The notes under the pieces were generated by a model that saw only the letters and a program-made list of their open reading frames with translations, was not told where the DNA came from and did not search any database. Both the position numbers and the translations under genes were made by a program. A stretch of 64,000 bases of DNA from Hafnia paralvei ATCC 29927 (lineage in GTDB: Bacteria; Pseudomonadota; Gammaproteobacteria; Enterobacterales; Enterobacteriaceae): NCBI RefSeq assembly GCF_001655005.1, contig NZ_LXET01000044.1, positions 248,001 to 312,000 on the forward strand. Reading direction: 5' to 3'. Shown piece by piece: positions 36,398 to 45,567 of the stretch; within the stretch, counting starts at the first letter, position 1; the number at the start of each line of letters is the position of its first letter.

Positions 36398-37146
36398 GAT
36401 GATGCTCCTTCATTCTTTGCCAAACCTTTCACCAAAAACGCAACGCAGGTACCGAAAATCGCCATAGCCATGATGTCGACCTTCAGATAAATCACCGCGA
36501 AGAAACCACCGATAAACCATGGCAACAGGCTTTTCTTACCGATAACCATAATCGTGATAGCAAAACCTAACGCAGGCAGAATGCCCCCCATAATTTCAAA
36601 TGAGTGAGTCAGCCAGTGCGGCATCAGCGCCAGGAATTTCTCCACGACACTTTGGCCGAAATAGTTGGCGCCAAACACCACTGGGAAACGCAACACTAAT
36701 CCTAGTAATGCCGGATATAAGAAGGCACAGCGCATAATCCCACCGGTGTTTGCCTCTTCGGCATACTTATCGGCCATATGCACCCACGCAGCATTTAGAG
36801 TACGACGCAACTGATCGAGGAATACCCCAATCACGCCGAACGGGATTGCCAACGCAATGGCTAAATTCGGCTCCATATGTGCCTGAACAGCAATAGGAAT
36901 AGCGATACACGCGGCTAATGCAGGGTCTGAAGGGACGTTGCCACCCGGCGTTGACGTTACACCAAGATAAACCAACTGCATGCCGGCCCCGATGATCATC
37001 GACGTTTGCATGTCGCCGAGAATAAGCCCAACGAACACCGCGATAACGATCGGCTGAACTAACATGCCTGAGAAGGTATAGCCCAAGCGTAAACGGGCAA
37101 ACCAGTAGTACAGCCCCATACTGATGGCAATAAACAAGGTATCCAT
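36394..37146 (-). CDS. dgaC: PTS mannose-family IIC component DgaC
   Basis: Sugar-translocating membrane subunit, 250 residues with multiple hydrophobic segments. Family blocks GLILGDMQTSMIIGAGMQLVYLG and GGNVPSDPALAACIAIP are clear. It probably imports and, with DgaB, phosphorylates D-glucosaminate at C6. Lies 43 bases after dgaB. Confidence 0.9.
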   Translation of the reverse strand: MDTLFIAISMGLYYWFARLRLGYTFSGMLVQPIVIAVFVGLILGDMQTSMIIGAGMQLVYLGVTSTPGGNVPSDPALAACIAIPIAVQAHMEPNLAIALAIPFGVIGVFLDQLRRTLNAAWVHMADKYAEEANTGGIMRCAFLYPALLGLVLRFPVVFGANYFGQSVVEKFLALMPHWLTHSFEIMGGILPALGFAITIMVIGKKSLLPWFIGGFFAVIYLKVDIMAMAIFGTCVAFLVKGLAKNEGASS

Positions 37147-37189
37147 AGTTATTTCCTCTGGGTAAGCTCAAATTGGTACAAGACGGTGA

Positions 37190-37675
37190 TTAATATTTTT
37201 TTAGTATGTCTTCTAATGACTGAGGCTTATCTTCAGGGATGGTTTGGAAGAACACTTTAATACCGTGATCTTTTAAATCGCCCAGAATCGCAACGTCCTT
37301 GTCATCCAGCGTAATATTTTGGAATACGGCTTTACGGCTTGGACCACCACCTAAACCACCGACTTGAATACTCTGAACATCAAATCCCTGATGAACGGCA
37401 CCCTGTACCGCCACTAAAGATGGGAACAGCACTAAAACCTTACCTTCACCAAGCTGATTCTCTTTCCATGCCGCTGCGAAGCTGCTGTTGCTATAGCAAT
37501 CCACTTTGATGCTTGGTGGGGCAGCCATAAGATAAATATTTTTCATGAAAGGATCGGCGTCTAATTCATCGCTCACCACTGCGATACGATTTGCCTGCGA
37601 TTGCCCTACCCATTTGGTAACGACTTGACCATGGATTAAACGACTGTCAATACGACATAAAACGATGCTAGCCAT
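37190..37675 (-). CDS. dgaB: PTS mannose-family IIB component DgaB
   Basis: Cytoplasmic phosphotransfer subunit of 161 residues. The phospho-histidine is H15 in CRIDSRLIHGQVVTKW, the standard EIIB-Man motif. It accepts phosphate from DgaA and passes it to the incoming sugar. It lies 50 bases after dgaA. Confidence 0.9.
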   Translation of the reverse strand: MASIVLCRIDSRLIHGQVVTKWVGQSQANRIAVVSDELDADPFMKNIYLMAAPPSIKVDCYSNSSFAAAWKENQLGEGKVLVLFPSLVAVQGAVHQGFDVQSIQVGGLGGGPSRKAVFQNITLDDKDVAILGDLKDHGIKVFFQTIPEDKPQSLEDILKKY

Positions 37676-37725
37676 GTGATTTTCCTTTTATATTTATTGA
37701 GTTTAGATACTGTGTACTAAATGGT

Positions 37726-38166
37726 TCACGCGTTGTTCTGTAGTCCGTTTATATGCGCCACAACATCGCGACAGCTTTCACGACCAGCCTCAACCAGTTC
37801 GTCGATACTCTCCGTCAGCGGACCGTTTTCACGGAGTTCTAACGCCTGAAGCAGCAGCGATGCATTGAGCCCAGCGACGACGCCGATGGGATAATCAACG
37901 CTTAACCGTGCCGCTACGTTTGACGTTGTGCCACCAATGAAATCCGTTAGGATCAGCGACCCCGCAGGCATCGTGCTCACGGCATGTTCAACACGTTGGA
38001 AAAAATCGCTAAAGGTATCTACCGGCATTAATGCGATTTCGGTAACACCTTGAATATCTCCGGCAACCATTCTTAGGCTGGCACACAGCTGGCTACCCCA
38101 GCCGCCGTGAGTAAGCAGCAATATTTGCGGTACAGCATGGGCCGAGTTTGAAGCGGTGGTAGACAA
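37726..38166 (-). CDS. dgaA: PTS mannose-family IIA component DgaA
   Basis: First gene of the operon. The 146-residue EIIA-Man-type protein has the phospho-acceptor H20 in ILLLTHGGWG and the conserved DFIGGTTSNVAARL block near 75-90. It takes phosphate from HPr. GGAGGCTC provides a good ribosome site. The sigma-54 promoter stands 55 bases upstream. Confidence 0.88.
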   Translation of the reverse strand: MSTTASNSAHAVPQILLLTHGGWGSQLCASLRMVAGDIQGVTEIALMPVDTFSDFFQRVEHAVSTMPAGSLILTDFIGGTTSNVAARLSVDYPIGVVAGLNASLLLQALELRENGPLTESIDELVEAGRESCRDVVAHINGLQNNA

Positions 38167-38220
38167 AATGAGCCTCCTGGCATTCAGTCAAAGAAATAAA
38201 AAACTATCTATGTCTGATAT

Positions 38221-38236
38221 AGCAAAGCGCATGCCA
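38221..38236 (-). promoter_or_regulatory. Sigma-54 (-24/-12) promoter of the dga operon
   Basis: Read on the minus strand the site is TGGCATGCGCTTTGCT, matching TGGCACG-N4-TTGCW with exact spacing (GG to GC 10 bases apart) and a single change (C to T). It lies 55 bases before the dgaA start and downstream of dgaR, whose product has the GAFTGA motif that contacts sigma-54. Confidence 0.85.
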
Positions 38237-38281
38237 GCAATGTGTCACGGTAGGCTAATTTATGTGGGGCACTCAGGGGAA

Positions 38282-38300
38282 AGCCCGCTGGATGCGGGCT
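38282..38300 (-). terminator. Hairpin at the end of dgaR
   Basis: AGCCCGC (38282-38288) pairs with GCGGGCT (38294-38300), overlapping the dgaR stop codon. The following minus-strand sequence has only a short T run, so termination may be partial. Confidence 0.5.
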
Positions 38301-41133
38301 AGCAGTAGAGAAGTTCGTAGATATAAATAAATTCGGCGTCAGATAAACGAATCGCGTAAGCCTCTTCAATAGGCAAAAATGCCTGTTTGATGACACTCAT
38401 CGCGTTCACGTCGAGATCCTGCGGCGTGTTCAGCGCCATCTGTAACGGTTTACGGCTAATCACGATACGCTCGACCATGCAGCAGCAGTGGATCAGGAAA
38501 CGTAGTGTCACCTGACGGCTAGGTTTGAGGTCTGAAATCTGACAGATGTGCTGCAGTACCCCCTCCATTTCTTGCAAAATGCGCCGAGGGTTCAGGACTG
38601 AAATTTGATTAATAATACTTTCTAATGTCAGCGCACTAATGAAACGCATTGAACTACGCTCAACTTCCAGCCTGCGCTCCATACTGCTAAGGTCAGGATT
38701 CAATAAGCTGAGTAACAGTTCGGGTCCTTGTTCTGAAAACATCTCTTCCAGAGAAATAAACGGAATATCTGGCAAGCCCGGTTGGAAAGTGCCGACAATC
38801 CCAACTAAACGTTCATGCGGAGCCAGTGCCTGTTGAATACGCTCCAGACTACGTACCTCGTTGTAATCAAGGATTAGCAAACGCGTATCCTGCGCCATCA
38901 ACTCACCAAAACTTTCTGATAGCACTTTATGAATTTTTTCCGCCGTCCCCATCCCTGTAATACAGGAAACTACCAGCACTTTTCCCGCGCCCGCTTGTTC
39001 AGGTGAACACCAGTGACAAGGTATTTGCTTCTCGTTCATCAAAGCGGTGAGCGCCGCAAAATCGCTGGACTCGTAGGTCAGATCAAGACCGATTTCCAAC
39101 AGGCTGGTTAATGTCATGTTTGGTAGCAGCAGGACATCAAACTGAAACAGTTTGCTAATGGTGCTGCCAAAATGCACCAGAGAACCGATATCAACCATCA
39201 GAATTAAACGCCGGTAGCCACGGCTGCGAATGATATTGGTCAGCACTTCTAACGTGTCATGAATGGACTGCTCAAAAGGCATATCAATGGCGGTGAACAG
39301 GTCTCGTTCTAAAACCTGATTAACATATTGCGCCATACTCGTTGCCGTAGTCGCGCCATGGGCAACAAAAATGACGCCTAACTCAGGGCTGTCATCTATC
39401 TGACAACGGTATTGGCGACACTCTTTCAGGAACATACATAAATACACGACTTCGGTAGCAGGACATTGAATATTAAATATTTCATCAATGCGTCTGCATA
39501 ACTGCATCGCGTTATCGTATTCATTTTTGCAGTGATCGAGGATCAGACTTGAAGAGTAAAGCTGTGGAATAAGCCCGCGCTGCACATAGCTTAGTAAAGT
39601 CAGAAAATGCTTACGCAGATGGTTAACCATATTTTCTGGCAGAGCAAAACCCACCACCTGTTCTACATAGCCAATCAGCAGAGACAAACGTTGTTCGAGT
39701 TGGCCGCTGTAGCCCACCACCGCAGTATCACGGCTATACAAGCCATATTCGAAGATTGAACGCAGCTTATTCTTCAAAATAGCCAACGTTTCCTGTGGCG
39801 GAACGTTACTATTGCGCAGGTTGACATATTCACGCGTGAGGAATCGATAGAATAAATCGCTATCCTCGTGCCCCGCCGATACCCCAAGCGAAGGTTTAAA
39901 CGCAGACAGCGTTTGAGAACTGATATCCAGCCACTGCTGCTGACCAAAAATACTGTCAACCAACAGGCGCTGATCGGCGCTTGGCATCACAGACTGTTCA
40001 ACCAGTTTTTTATCCAGCGTTAATACATCATTTTGCTGCCCCATTCCTGCTGCCCAACCTTGAGCACACAAGAACTGGATATCACTTTTCAACTGACCGA
40101 TATTTCCTTCCAGCGGCTTCTCTAGCAGCCATAGAAGCAACGCTTTATCGATTCTTATCGTTCGGCTAATTTTGCGACTTTCCTGATGCAGGAATCCGGT
40201 AATCAGCTCAATCTGCTCTTCCATCGAACGCTCGCGCAAAGCGGGTAGATCAATACTAACCTGAATACGGCGTTGGAAAGTACGCAACAACGTGGAATTG
40301 ACCGGCTCAGTCGTGGCACAAATCAATCGCACGTTTACCGTTTGCGCTTTATGGCTGGATCCCAGTGCTCTAAACTCACCTTTGTCCAACAGAGCAAATA
40401 GTTTTTCTTGCCCTTCGTAGGGAAGGCGATGAATTTCATCTAATAATAGATAGCCGCCGTCTGCCTGTTCAATTAGACCGACTTTGTCACTGTTCGCGCC
40501 AGTGAATGCCCCTTGGCGATGGCCAAAAAGATGTGAGGAGAGTAATTCCGGGTTATGTGCATATTCGGCACAGTTGAAATAGACCATCGGTAGTGTGCTA
40601 TTGCCGCTTTGCTGGCAGGCAAACTGGTGCATCAATTCGGCAAAATAGGTCTTCCCTACCCCTGATGGACCAGTCAGCAACACATGCAAACCGCTTGGGT
40701 ACAGCACCGCCGCTTTTCCTTTCTCCACCGATAGCTTAAGACTACGGTCAAAACCGATAAGCGCGGCAAAAGGATCGTTAGATGTGGATTGGTGCTCCAC
40801 TGGTAACAAATCACTGACGAAACGAACCTCAGATAAATGGTCTGGCAAAGGGCTATCGAGCAGCGTCTCAATCGTTTGACGATGCAAAAAATAAACCGGA
40901 CGGGTTTTCACTTTAATAACGCGCTGCTCATTCCACAGCTGGTTAAGATCTTTGCTCACTGAGTTGCGAGCCAGCCCAAGGTTAATACCGATACTTTCTG
41001 CGGTAAATGCAACCTCCTTTTGCAAATCACTCTTACTCAGGCTTGATGTTAGGCGTTCTAACTCTTGGCAAATTTTATCAATACGTTTCATGCGGAGATC
41101 TAACCCATCCCTGAAGTCACGATTTTTAAACAT
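38299..41133 (-). CDS. dgaR: Sigma-54-dependent PTS-regulation-domain activator DgaR
   Basis: LevR-type activator of the dga operon, 944 residues. An N-terminal winged helix (about 15-90) is followed by an AAA+ domain with Walker A GPSGVGKTYFAE (about 152), GAFTGA (in GHRQGAFTGANSDK) and Walker B YLLLDEIHR. Then come a PTS regulation domain, an EIIA-Man-like domain, an EIIB-like stretch and a second PRD at the C-terminus, through which PTS phosphorylation should set activity. The start is the upstream ATG at 41133; the ATG at 41091 (MKRIDKI) is equally possible since neither has a strong ribosome site. Confidence 0.9.
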   Translation of the reverse strand: MFKNRDFRDGLDLRMKRIDKICQELERLTSSLSKSDLQKEVAFTAESIGINLGLARNSVSKDLNQLWNEQRVIKVKTRPVYFLHRQTIETLLDSPLPDHLSEVRFVSDLLPVEHQSTSNDPFAALIGFDRSLKLSVEKGKAAVLYPSGLHVLLTGPSGVGKTYFAELMHQFACQQSGNSTLPMVYFNCAEYAHNPELLSSHLFGHRQGAFTGANSDKVGLIEQADGGYLLLDEIHRLPYEGQEKLFALLDKGEFRALGSSHKAQTVNVRLICATTEPVNSTLLRTFQRRIQVSIDLPALRERSMEEQIELITGFLHQESRKISRTIRIDKALLLWLLEKPLEGNIGQLKSDIQFLCAQGWAAGMGQQNDVLTLDKKLVEQSVMPSADQRLLVDSIFGQQQWLDISSQTLSAFKPSLGVSAGHEDSDLFYRFLTREYVNLRNSNVPPQETLAILKNKLRSIFEYGLYSRDTAVVGYSGQLEQRLSLLIGYVEQVVGFALPENMVNHLRKHFLTLLSYVQRGLIPQLYSSSLILDHCKNEYDNAMQLCRRIDEIFNIQCPATEVVYLCMFLKECRQYRCQIDDSPELGVIFVAHGATTATSMAQYVNQVLERDLFTAIDMPFEQSIHDTLEVLTNIIRSRGYRRLILMVDIGSLVHFGSTISKLFQFDVLLLPNMTLTSLLEIGLDLTYESSDFAALTALMNEKQIPCHWCSPEQAGAGKVLVVSCITGMGTAEKIHKVLSESFGELMAQDTRLLILDYNEVRSLERIQQALAPHERLVGIVGTFQPGLPDIPFISLEEMFSEQGPELLLSLLNPDLSSMERRLEVERSSMRFISALTLESIINQISVLNPRRILQEMEGVLQHICQISDLKPSRQVTLRFLIHCCCMVERIVISRKPLQMALNTPQDLDVNAMSVIKQAFLPIEEAYAIRLSDAEFIYIYELLYC

Positions 41134-41288
41134 ATCACAAACGGCGAAAGTTTAACGTGCGGCAACTGAGATTACAGCGAAAATAAATCATATTGAAGGG
41201 TGACTTCACGGGGAATTCACAATAGCGGTTTACAGTTAGGCTAACAGTAGGACTGACCATTGCTGTATTGCCCTAAGCGTCTTTATGA

Positions 41289-41690
41289 ATGACAACGGAT
41301 GTTAATATGGATTTGTTAAAATATCTTATGTTTAAAACGTTATTATCAATAGGAATGGTTATACTCACTTTCGTGTCATACTTTATGAAAGAACCTATAT
41401 ACGAGGGTATTTTTCGTCAGCATGCCCGTCATATCAGTGGCAGAGATTTTACCGGTATCGGTGAGTTGGGCTCTTGCCTATTATTCAGCATACTCATTTT
41501 TATTATTTGTTATCTCCCGACAAGAGTAGTCGCTGCAATATCAACAGGGATAACTTTATTTTTAGCCTTAAATAATTTCAACGTAGAACATCCAATAAGA
41601 GAATATAGTCAAATAATCCTCTTTTTGTTTATGCTATCTCTGACTTATTTTTTATCCAGCCAAGATAAATATATCCGTAAAGCCATTTAA
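41289..41690 (+). CDS. Small membrane protein, function unknown
   Basis: A 133-residue hydrophobic protein with four likely membrane segments (about 14-32, 59-78, 81-97 and 109-125) and a basic C-terminal tail. I recognise no family. Codon use is more AT-rich than the neighbours, suggesting an acquired or weakly expressed gene. The start could also be the ATG at 41307. It ends 3 bases into the convergent yeiW stop region. Confidence 0.55.
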   Translation: MTTDVNMDLLKYLMFKTLLSIGMVILTFVSYFMKEPIYEGIFRQHARHISGRDFTGIGELGSCLLFSILIFIICYLPTRVVAAISTGITLFLALNNFNVEHPIREYSQIILFLFMLSLTYFLSSQDKYIRKAI

Positions 41691-41950
41691 ATTATATCAG
41701 GCGCAGTCTCTTGTTCTAATTTGACGAGATAGATAAGCGCCTGATCGCGATGACCAAAACACATATCTTCAGCAGCCTGAAGCCCACCACACACCTTTGG
41801 CCTCAACGGTGATAGAAAGATTTTGCACCGCATATCATCGTCAAGCTGAATACAGCGCGTATTGGCGGGTTTACCCTGCGGCATTCCAGGGATAGGACTC
41901 GAGATTGAGGGAGCGATACAGCAAGCTCCGCAGTCGGAACGGCAGTCCAT
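41687..41950 (-). CDS. yeiW: YkgJ-type cysteine-cluster protein YeiW
   Basis: An 87-residue protein with eight cysteines (C3, C7, C10, C11, C33, C42, C54, C64), the YkgJ/UPF0153 metal-chelating cluster (CGACCIAPSISSPIPGMP). In K-12 the same gene lies between setB and yeiP, matching this position apart from the inserted dga and mtr genes. The bound metal (Zn or Fe) and function are not established. It overlaps the end of the convergent small membrane protein gene by 4 bases. Confidence 0.8.
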   Translation of the reverse strand: MDCRSDCGACCIAPSISSPIPGMPQGKPANTRCIQLDDDMRCKIFLSPLRPKVCGGLQAAEDMCFGHRDQALIYLVKLEQETAPDII

Positions 41951-42254
41951 CGAGGATCTCCGGTGGGCTGTCTTAAATAGCTGTGACAGGATCAGCGCGC
42001 GGACAATCCGCCTAACTCTTATACAGGTTTTTAAACCGATTTGCAGAGATAGTTAGCCTCTCCCATTCTGATTGCTAAAACGTCGTCACGTCGCTTAATT
42101 TTCCAGCACACAGACGCCCATATCATGTCTTAAGAATTATTCTATCCGTGCTAAAGCAGCAATTGACTGATTAGGATGGCGCAGATTTGACCCACGCTCG
42201 TATGGAATAACAGGATATTCAGCTAATTCTTTCGCCTCTAATGCAATAACGCTG
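41951..42254. other. Intergenic region upstream of the mtr promoter
   Basis: Divergent spacer between yeiW and mtr. Apart from the mtr promoter/operator described separately I see no gene, repeat or terminator. Confidence 0.35.
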
Positions 42255-42295
42255 TTTACTTCTCTGCAAACACTGCGTACCATTGAGCTAGTACA
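42255..42295 (+). promoter_or_regulatory. Probable mtr promoter with TrpR operator
   Basis: TTTACT (42255-42260) and TACCAT (42278-42283) are 17 bases apart. A 20-base site at 42276-42295, CGTACCATTGAGCTAGTACA, matches the TrpR operator at 14 of 20 positions with a nearly intact right half (GCTAGTAC). It overlaps the -10, as expected for repression by TrpR. Confidence 0.6.
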
Positions 42296-42329
42296 CAAGA
42301 ATTAGCATGCCGCTAATCAGGAGCAAAGC

Positions 42330-43580
42330 ATGACGATGGAGAATACCTTGACTCAAACAATACGCCGCCCGTCAGTCCTTGGGGGCGCGATGATTATTGC
42401 CGGAACCGCCGTAGGCGCGGGAATGTTTTCTATTCCGGTGGTCACCGCAGGAGTCTGGTTTACGGGTTCCGTCTTGCTGCTGATCTATACCTGGGCCTGT
42501 ATGTATATTTCTGGCCTAATGATCTTAGAAGCTAACCTAAACTATCCTGCAGGAGCTAGCTTCCACACCATGGTTGGCGATTTGCTAGGTAAAGGCTGGA
42601 ACTCACTGAACGGGTTATCGATTACGTTTGTTTTGTATATTCTGACCTACGCCTATATTTCTGCGGGCGGTTCGATTATTACCCATACGCTGGAGCCTTA
42701 CTTTGGCGTGGGACAAACGGCTGCAGGCTTGGTTTTCGCCATCATTGTTGCTTTTATTGTGTGGTTATCCACCCGTGCGGTGGATCGCTTGAGCACGATT
42801 CTGATTGGCGGGATGGTCATTACGTTCCTGCTTTCAACCGGCGATATGTTTACCCATGTCAACGCATCAGTCTTGTTTAATAGCAGTGATGATAAAGCCA
42901 GCTACCTGCCTTATGCGCTAGCTTCGTTGCCTTATCTACTCACCTCGTTTGGTTATCATGGCAATGTCCCTGGTCTAGTGAAGTACTACCATAAAGATGC
43001 AAAATCGGTGGTGCGCAGCCTGTTTATGGGCACCCTGATCGCATTAACGATTTACATCTTTTGGCAGTATGTGATTCAAGGCAATATTACCCGAGCAGCA
43101 TTCCAACAAATCATCTCAGAAGGTGGGAACATCGGTAGTTTGCTTAAGCAAATGGGTAACGTCGCCAGCAGCAACATTGTGAATCAGCTACTGAATGCGT
43201 TCTCTTACATGGCGCTGGCAAGCTCTTTCTTGGGGGTTTCCTTAGGGTTGTTCGACTTTATCTCTGACTTCTTTAAGTTTGACGATACTCGTACAGGGCG
43301 AACCAAAGCAGCGTTGGTTACCTTTGTTCCCCCGACAATTGGCGCTCTCGCTTTCCCAAATGGCTTCCTCTATGCCATCGGTTTTGCGGGCTTAGCCGCT
43401 ACCATTTGGGCCGTTATTGTGCCTGCAATGATGGCACGCGCCAGCCGTAAGCGCTTCCCTAAAGCAACTTATCGAGCACCGGGGGGCTCAGCAATGATTC
43501 TATTCATTATTGCTTTTGGCCTCATTAACGCCGTTGCTCATATTCTGTCGCTACTCAACTTGTTACCAGTTTATCAATAA
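42330..43580 (+). CDS. mtr: Tryptophan-specific permease Mtr
   Basis: Inner-membrane tryptophan/proton symporter of the HAAAP family, 416 residues and about 11 membrane segments. Matches to Mtr include GAGMFSIPVV, LMILEANLNYPAG, VLYILTYAYISA, ASFGYHGNVPGLVKYY-type block (TSFGYHGNVPGLVKYYHKD) and the C-terminal HILSLLNLLPVYQ. TnaB is the nearest alternative; the candidate TrpR operator supports Mtr. It sits between yeiW and yeiP, where K-12 lacks it. Clear terminator downstream. Confidence 0.87.
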   Translation: MTMENTLTQTIRRPSVLGGAMIIAGTAVGAGMFSIPVVTAGVWFTGSVLLLIYTWACMYISGLMILEANLNYPAGASFHTMVGDLLGKGWNSLNGLSITFVLYILTYAYISAGGSIITHTLEPYFGVGQTAAGLVFAIIVAFIVWLSTRAVDRLSTILIGGMVITFLLSTGDMFTHVNASVLFNSSDDKASYLPYALASLPYLLTSFGYHGNVPGLVKYYHKDAKSVVRSLFMGTLIALTIYIFWQYVIQGNITRAAFQQIISEGGNIGSLLKQMGNVASSNIVNQLLNAFSYMALASSFLGVSLGLFDFISDFFKFDDTRTGRTKAALVTFVPPTIGALAFPNGFLYAIGFAGLAATIWAVIVPAMMARASRKRFPKATYRAPGGSAMILFIIAFGLINAVAHILSLLNLLPVYQ

Positions 43581-43599
43581 CTCATCAAAAACTCTGATG

Positions 43600-43623
43600 C
43601 CGGAGCACTCGCTCCGGCTTTTT
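43600..43623 (+). terminator. Terminator of mtr
   Basis: Perfect stem GCCGGAGC (43600-43607) with GCTCCGGC (43612-43619), loop ACTC, then TTTTT. Confidence 0.9.
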
Positions 43624-43737
43624 AAGCCAAATATTTCTGCTTTTTTATCTCCGCCTCTTGCCTAGAAAACGCGGCGCGGGTAACGTGTCGCCACAAGCTA
43701 AAGACTGAATTTGCAAACTTATAAACAAGGTTTTTCT

Positions 43738-44310
43738 ATGCCAAGAGCTAATGAAATTAAACGCGGTATGGCGGTGACTTTAAACGGCAAACTGCTGCTG
43801 GTTCGCGATATCGATGTACAAAGCCCAAGCGCTCGTGGCGCTAGCACACTGTACAAAATGCGTTTTTCCGATATTCGTACCGGTTTGAAAGTTGAAGAAC
43901 GCTTTAAAGGCGATGACATTCTGGAGGAGATTTCTCTAAGCCGTCGTCAGGTTAACTTCTCCTACATCGATGGTGACGAATACGTCTTCATGGACAACGA
44001 AGATTACACCCCGTACACCTTCAAAAAAGATCAGATTGAAGAGGAATTGTTGTTTATTCCTGAAGGCGGCATGCCAGGTATTCAGGTACTGACAATGGAT
44101 GGCCAAGTTCTAGCGCTTGAGCTGCCTCAAACCGTCGATATGGAAATTGTTGAAACTAGCCCAAGTATCAAAGGCGGTTCTGCAAGCGCACGCACCAAGC
44201 CTGCGGTAATGAGCACGGGTCTGACGATTCAGGTTCCAGAATACCTGAGCAGCGGTGAAAAAATCCGTATCCATATTGAAGAACGTCGCTTTATGGGCCG
44301 CGCTGACTAA
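43738..44310 (+). CDS. yeiP: Elongation factor P-like protein YeiP (EfpL)
   Basis: EF-P paralogue that helps ribosomes through certain stalling motifs. With the start at 43738 (MPRANEIKRG) it is 190 residues, exactly the K-12 length; an upstream ATG at 43711 would add nine non-conserved residues. The tip of domain I carries R33 (QSPSARGASTLYK) where EF-P has the modified lysine, the known mark of this subfamily. Three OB-like domains run to the C-terminal KIRIHIEERRFMGRAD. Confidence 0.93.
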   Translation: MPRANEIKRGMAVTLNGKLLLVRDIDVQSPSARGASTLYKMRFSDIRTGLKVEERFKGDDILEEISLSRRQVNFSYIDGDEYVFMDNEDYTPYTFKKDQIEEELLFIPEGGMPGIQVLTMDGQVLALELPQTVDMEIVETSPSIKGGSASARTKPAVMSTGLTIQVPEYLSSGEKIRIHIEERRFMGRAD

Positions 44311-44331
44311 TCTGTGTTAAAACAGCAAAAA

Positions 44332-44357
44332 GGGATGCCGAGGCATCCCTTTTTTTG
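44332..44357 (+). terminator. Terminator of yeiP
   Basis: Stem GGGATGCC (44332-44339) with GGCATCCC (44342-44349), extended by AA/TT pairs, then eight T. It lies between convergent yeiP and uxuA and could serve both. Confidence 0.9.
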
Positions 44358-44376
44358 TCATTTCAAACGACTAAAA

Positions 44377-45567
44377 TCACTTCATTTCTGGAAATAGCGC
44401 ACGCTTAAGCGCTAATTCGACGCCGCGTACTTCTGCCAAACCTTTCAGCCGACCAATCGCCGAATAGCCCGGATTGGTTTTTTTCTTCAGGTCGTCCAAC
44501 ATCTGGTGTCCGTGATCTGGACGCATCGGAATTGGGCGCATATTTCCCGCTTTCTGCCGACGTTGCTCTTCGGTCAGAATGGCTTTTACCACCGCGTACA
44601 TATCAACATCGCCCTGCAAATGCGCACCTTCATGGAAGGTTTTCGGGTTCTGCTCACGGCAGGTAGAACGTAAATGTGTGAAATGAATGCGATCGCCGAA
44701 GGTCTCAATCATTTTGACCAAATCATTGTCGCCACGCACGCCGTAAGAACCAGTACACATAGTAAAACCGTTGTAGATACTATCTACGGTGTCTTTTAGC
44801 CATTGCATATCTTCAATGGTGGAAACAATGCGAGGCAGGCCAAGAATCGGACGCGGTGGATCATCAGGATGTACCGCCAGTTTCAGGCCACAGGCTTCTG
44901 CCACTGGGACGATCTCTTTCAGAAAATATCCCATATGCTCGCGCAGCTTGGCTTTATCAATACCATCATATTCAGCTAAACGTGCACGGAACTGGTCCAG
45001 CGTATACCCCTCTTCCGCTCCTGGTAAACCAGCGATGATATTGCCCGTAAGCTTGGCAATATCCGCTTCGCTCATATTGTCAAAATAGGTTTTGGCCTGC
45101 GCCTGCTCTTCTGCGGTGTAATCTTCCGTCGCATTCGGACGTTTAAGAATATGGAGCTCAAAAGCGGCAAACGCGATCTGATCAAAACGCAGGGCTTTAG
45201 AGCCGTCTGGCAGCTCATACTCTAAATCGGTGCGTGTCCAATCCAGAACTGGCATAAAGTTGTAGCACACAGTATCTATGCCGCAGGCTGCTAAGTTTTG
45301 CAGAGACAGTTTATAATTGTCGATGTGCTGCTGATAATTACCGGTTTGGGTTTTGATCTCTTCATGAACCGGCACGCTTTCAACAACAGACCACGTCAGT
45401 CCTTTTGCTGCTAAAATCGCTTTACGCTTCTCAATTTCTTCAACTGTCCAAACTTCTCCGTTAGGGATATGGTGCAATGCTGTCACTACGCCGGTTGCTC
45501 CAGCCTGACGAATATCATCCAATGACACCGGATCGTTCGGGCCATACCAACGCCAAGTTTGTTCCAT
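44377..45567 (-). CDS. uxuA: Mannonate dehydratase UxuA
   Basis: Dehydrates D-mannonate to 2-keto-3-deoxygluconate in glucuronate breakdown. The 396-residue TIM-barrel enzyme has YGPNDPVSLDDIRQAGATG at the N-terminus, KLAVHPDDPPRPILGLPR (about 230-247), HFTHLRST and the C-terminal RPDHGHQMLDDL, all family marks. Divergent from yeiQ across a 446-bp region with operator-like sites. Confidence 0.95.
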   Translation of the reverse strand: MEQTWRWYGPNDPVSLDDIRQAGATGVVTALHHIPNGEVWTVEEIEKRKAILAAKGLTWSVVESVPVHEEIKTQTGNYQQHIDNYKLSLQNLAACGIDTVCYNFMPVLDWTRTDLEYELPDGSKALRFDQIAFAAFELHILKRPNATEDYTAEEQAQAKTYFDNMSEADIAKLTGNIIAGLPGAEEGYTLDQFRARLAEYDGIDKAKLREHMGYFLKEIVPVAEACGLKLAVHPDDPPRPILGLPRIVSTIEDMQWLKDTVDSIYNGFTMCTGSYGVRGDNDLVKMIETFGDRIHFTHLRSTCREQNPKTFHEGAHLQGDVDMYAVVKAILTEEQRRQKAGNMRPIPMRPDHGHQMLDDLKKKTNPGYSAIGRLKGLAEVRGVELALKRALFPEMK

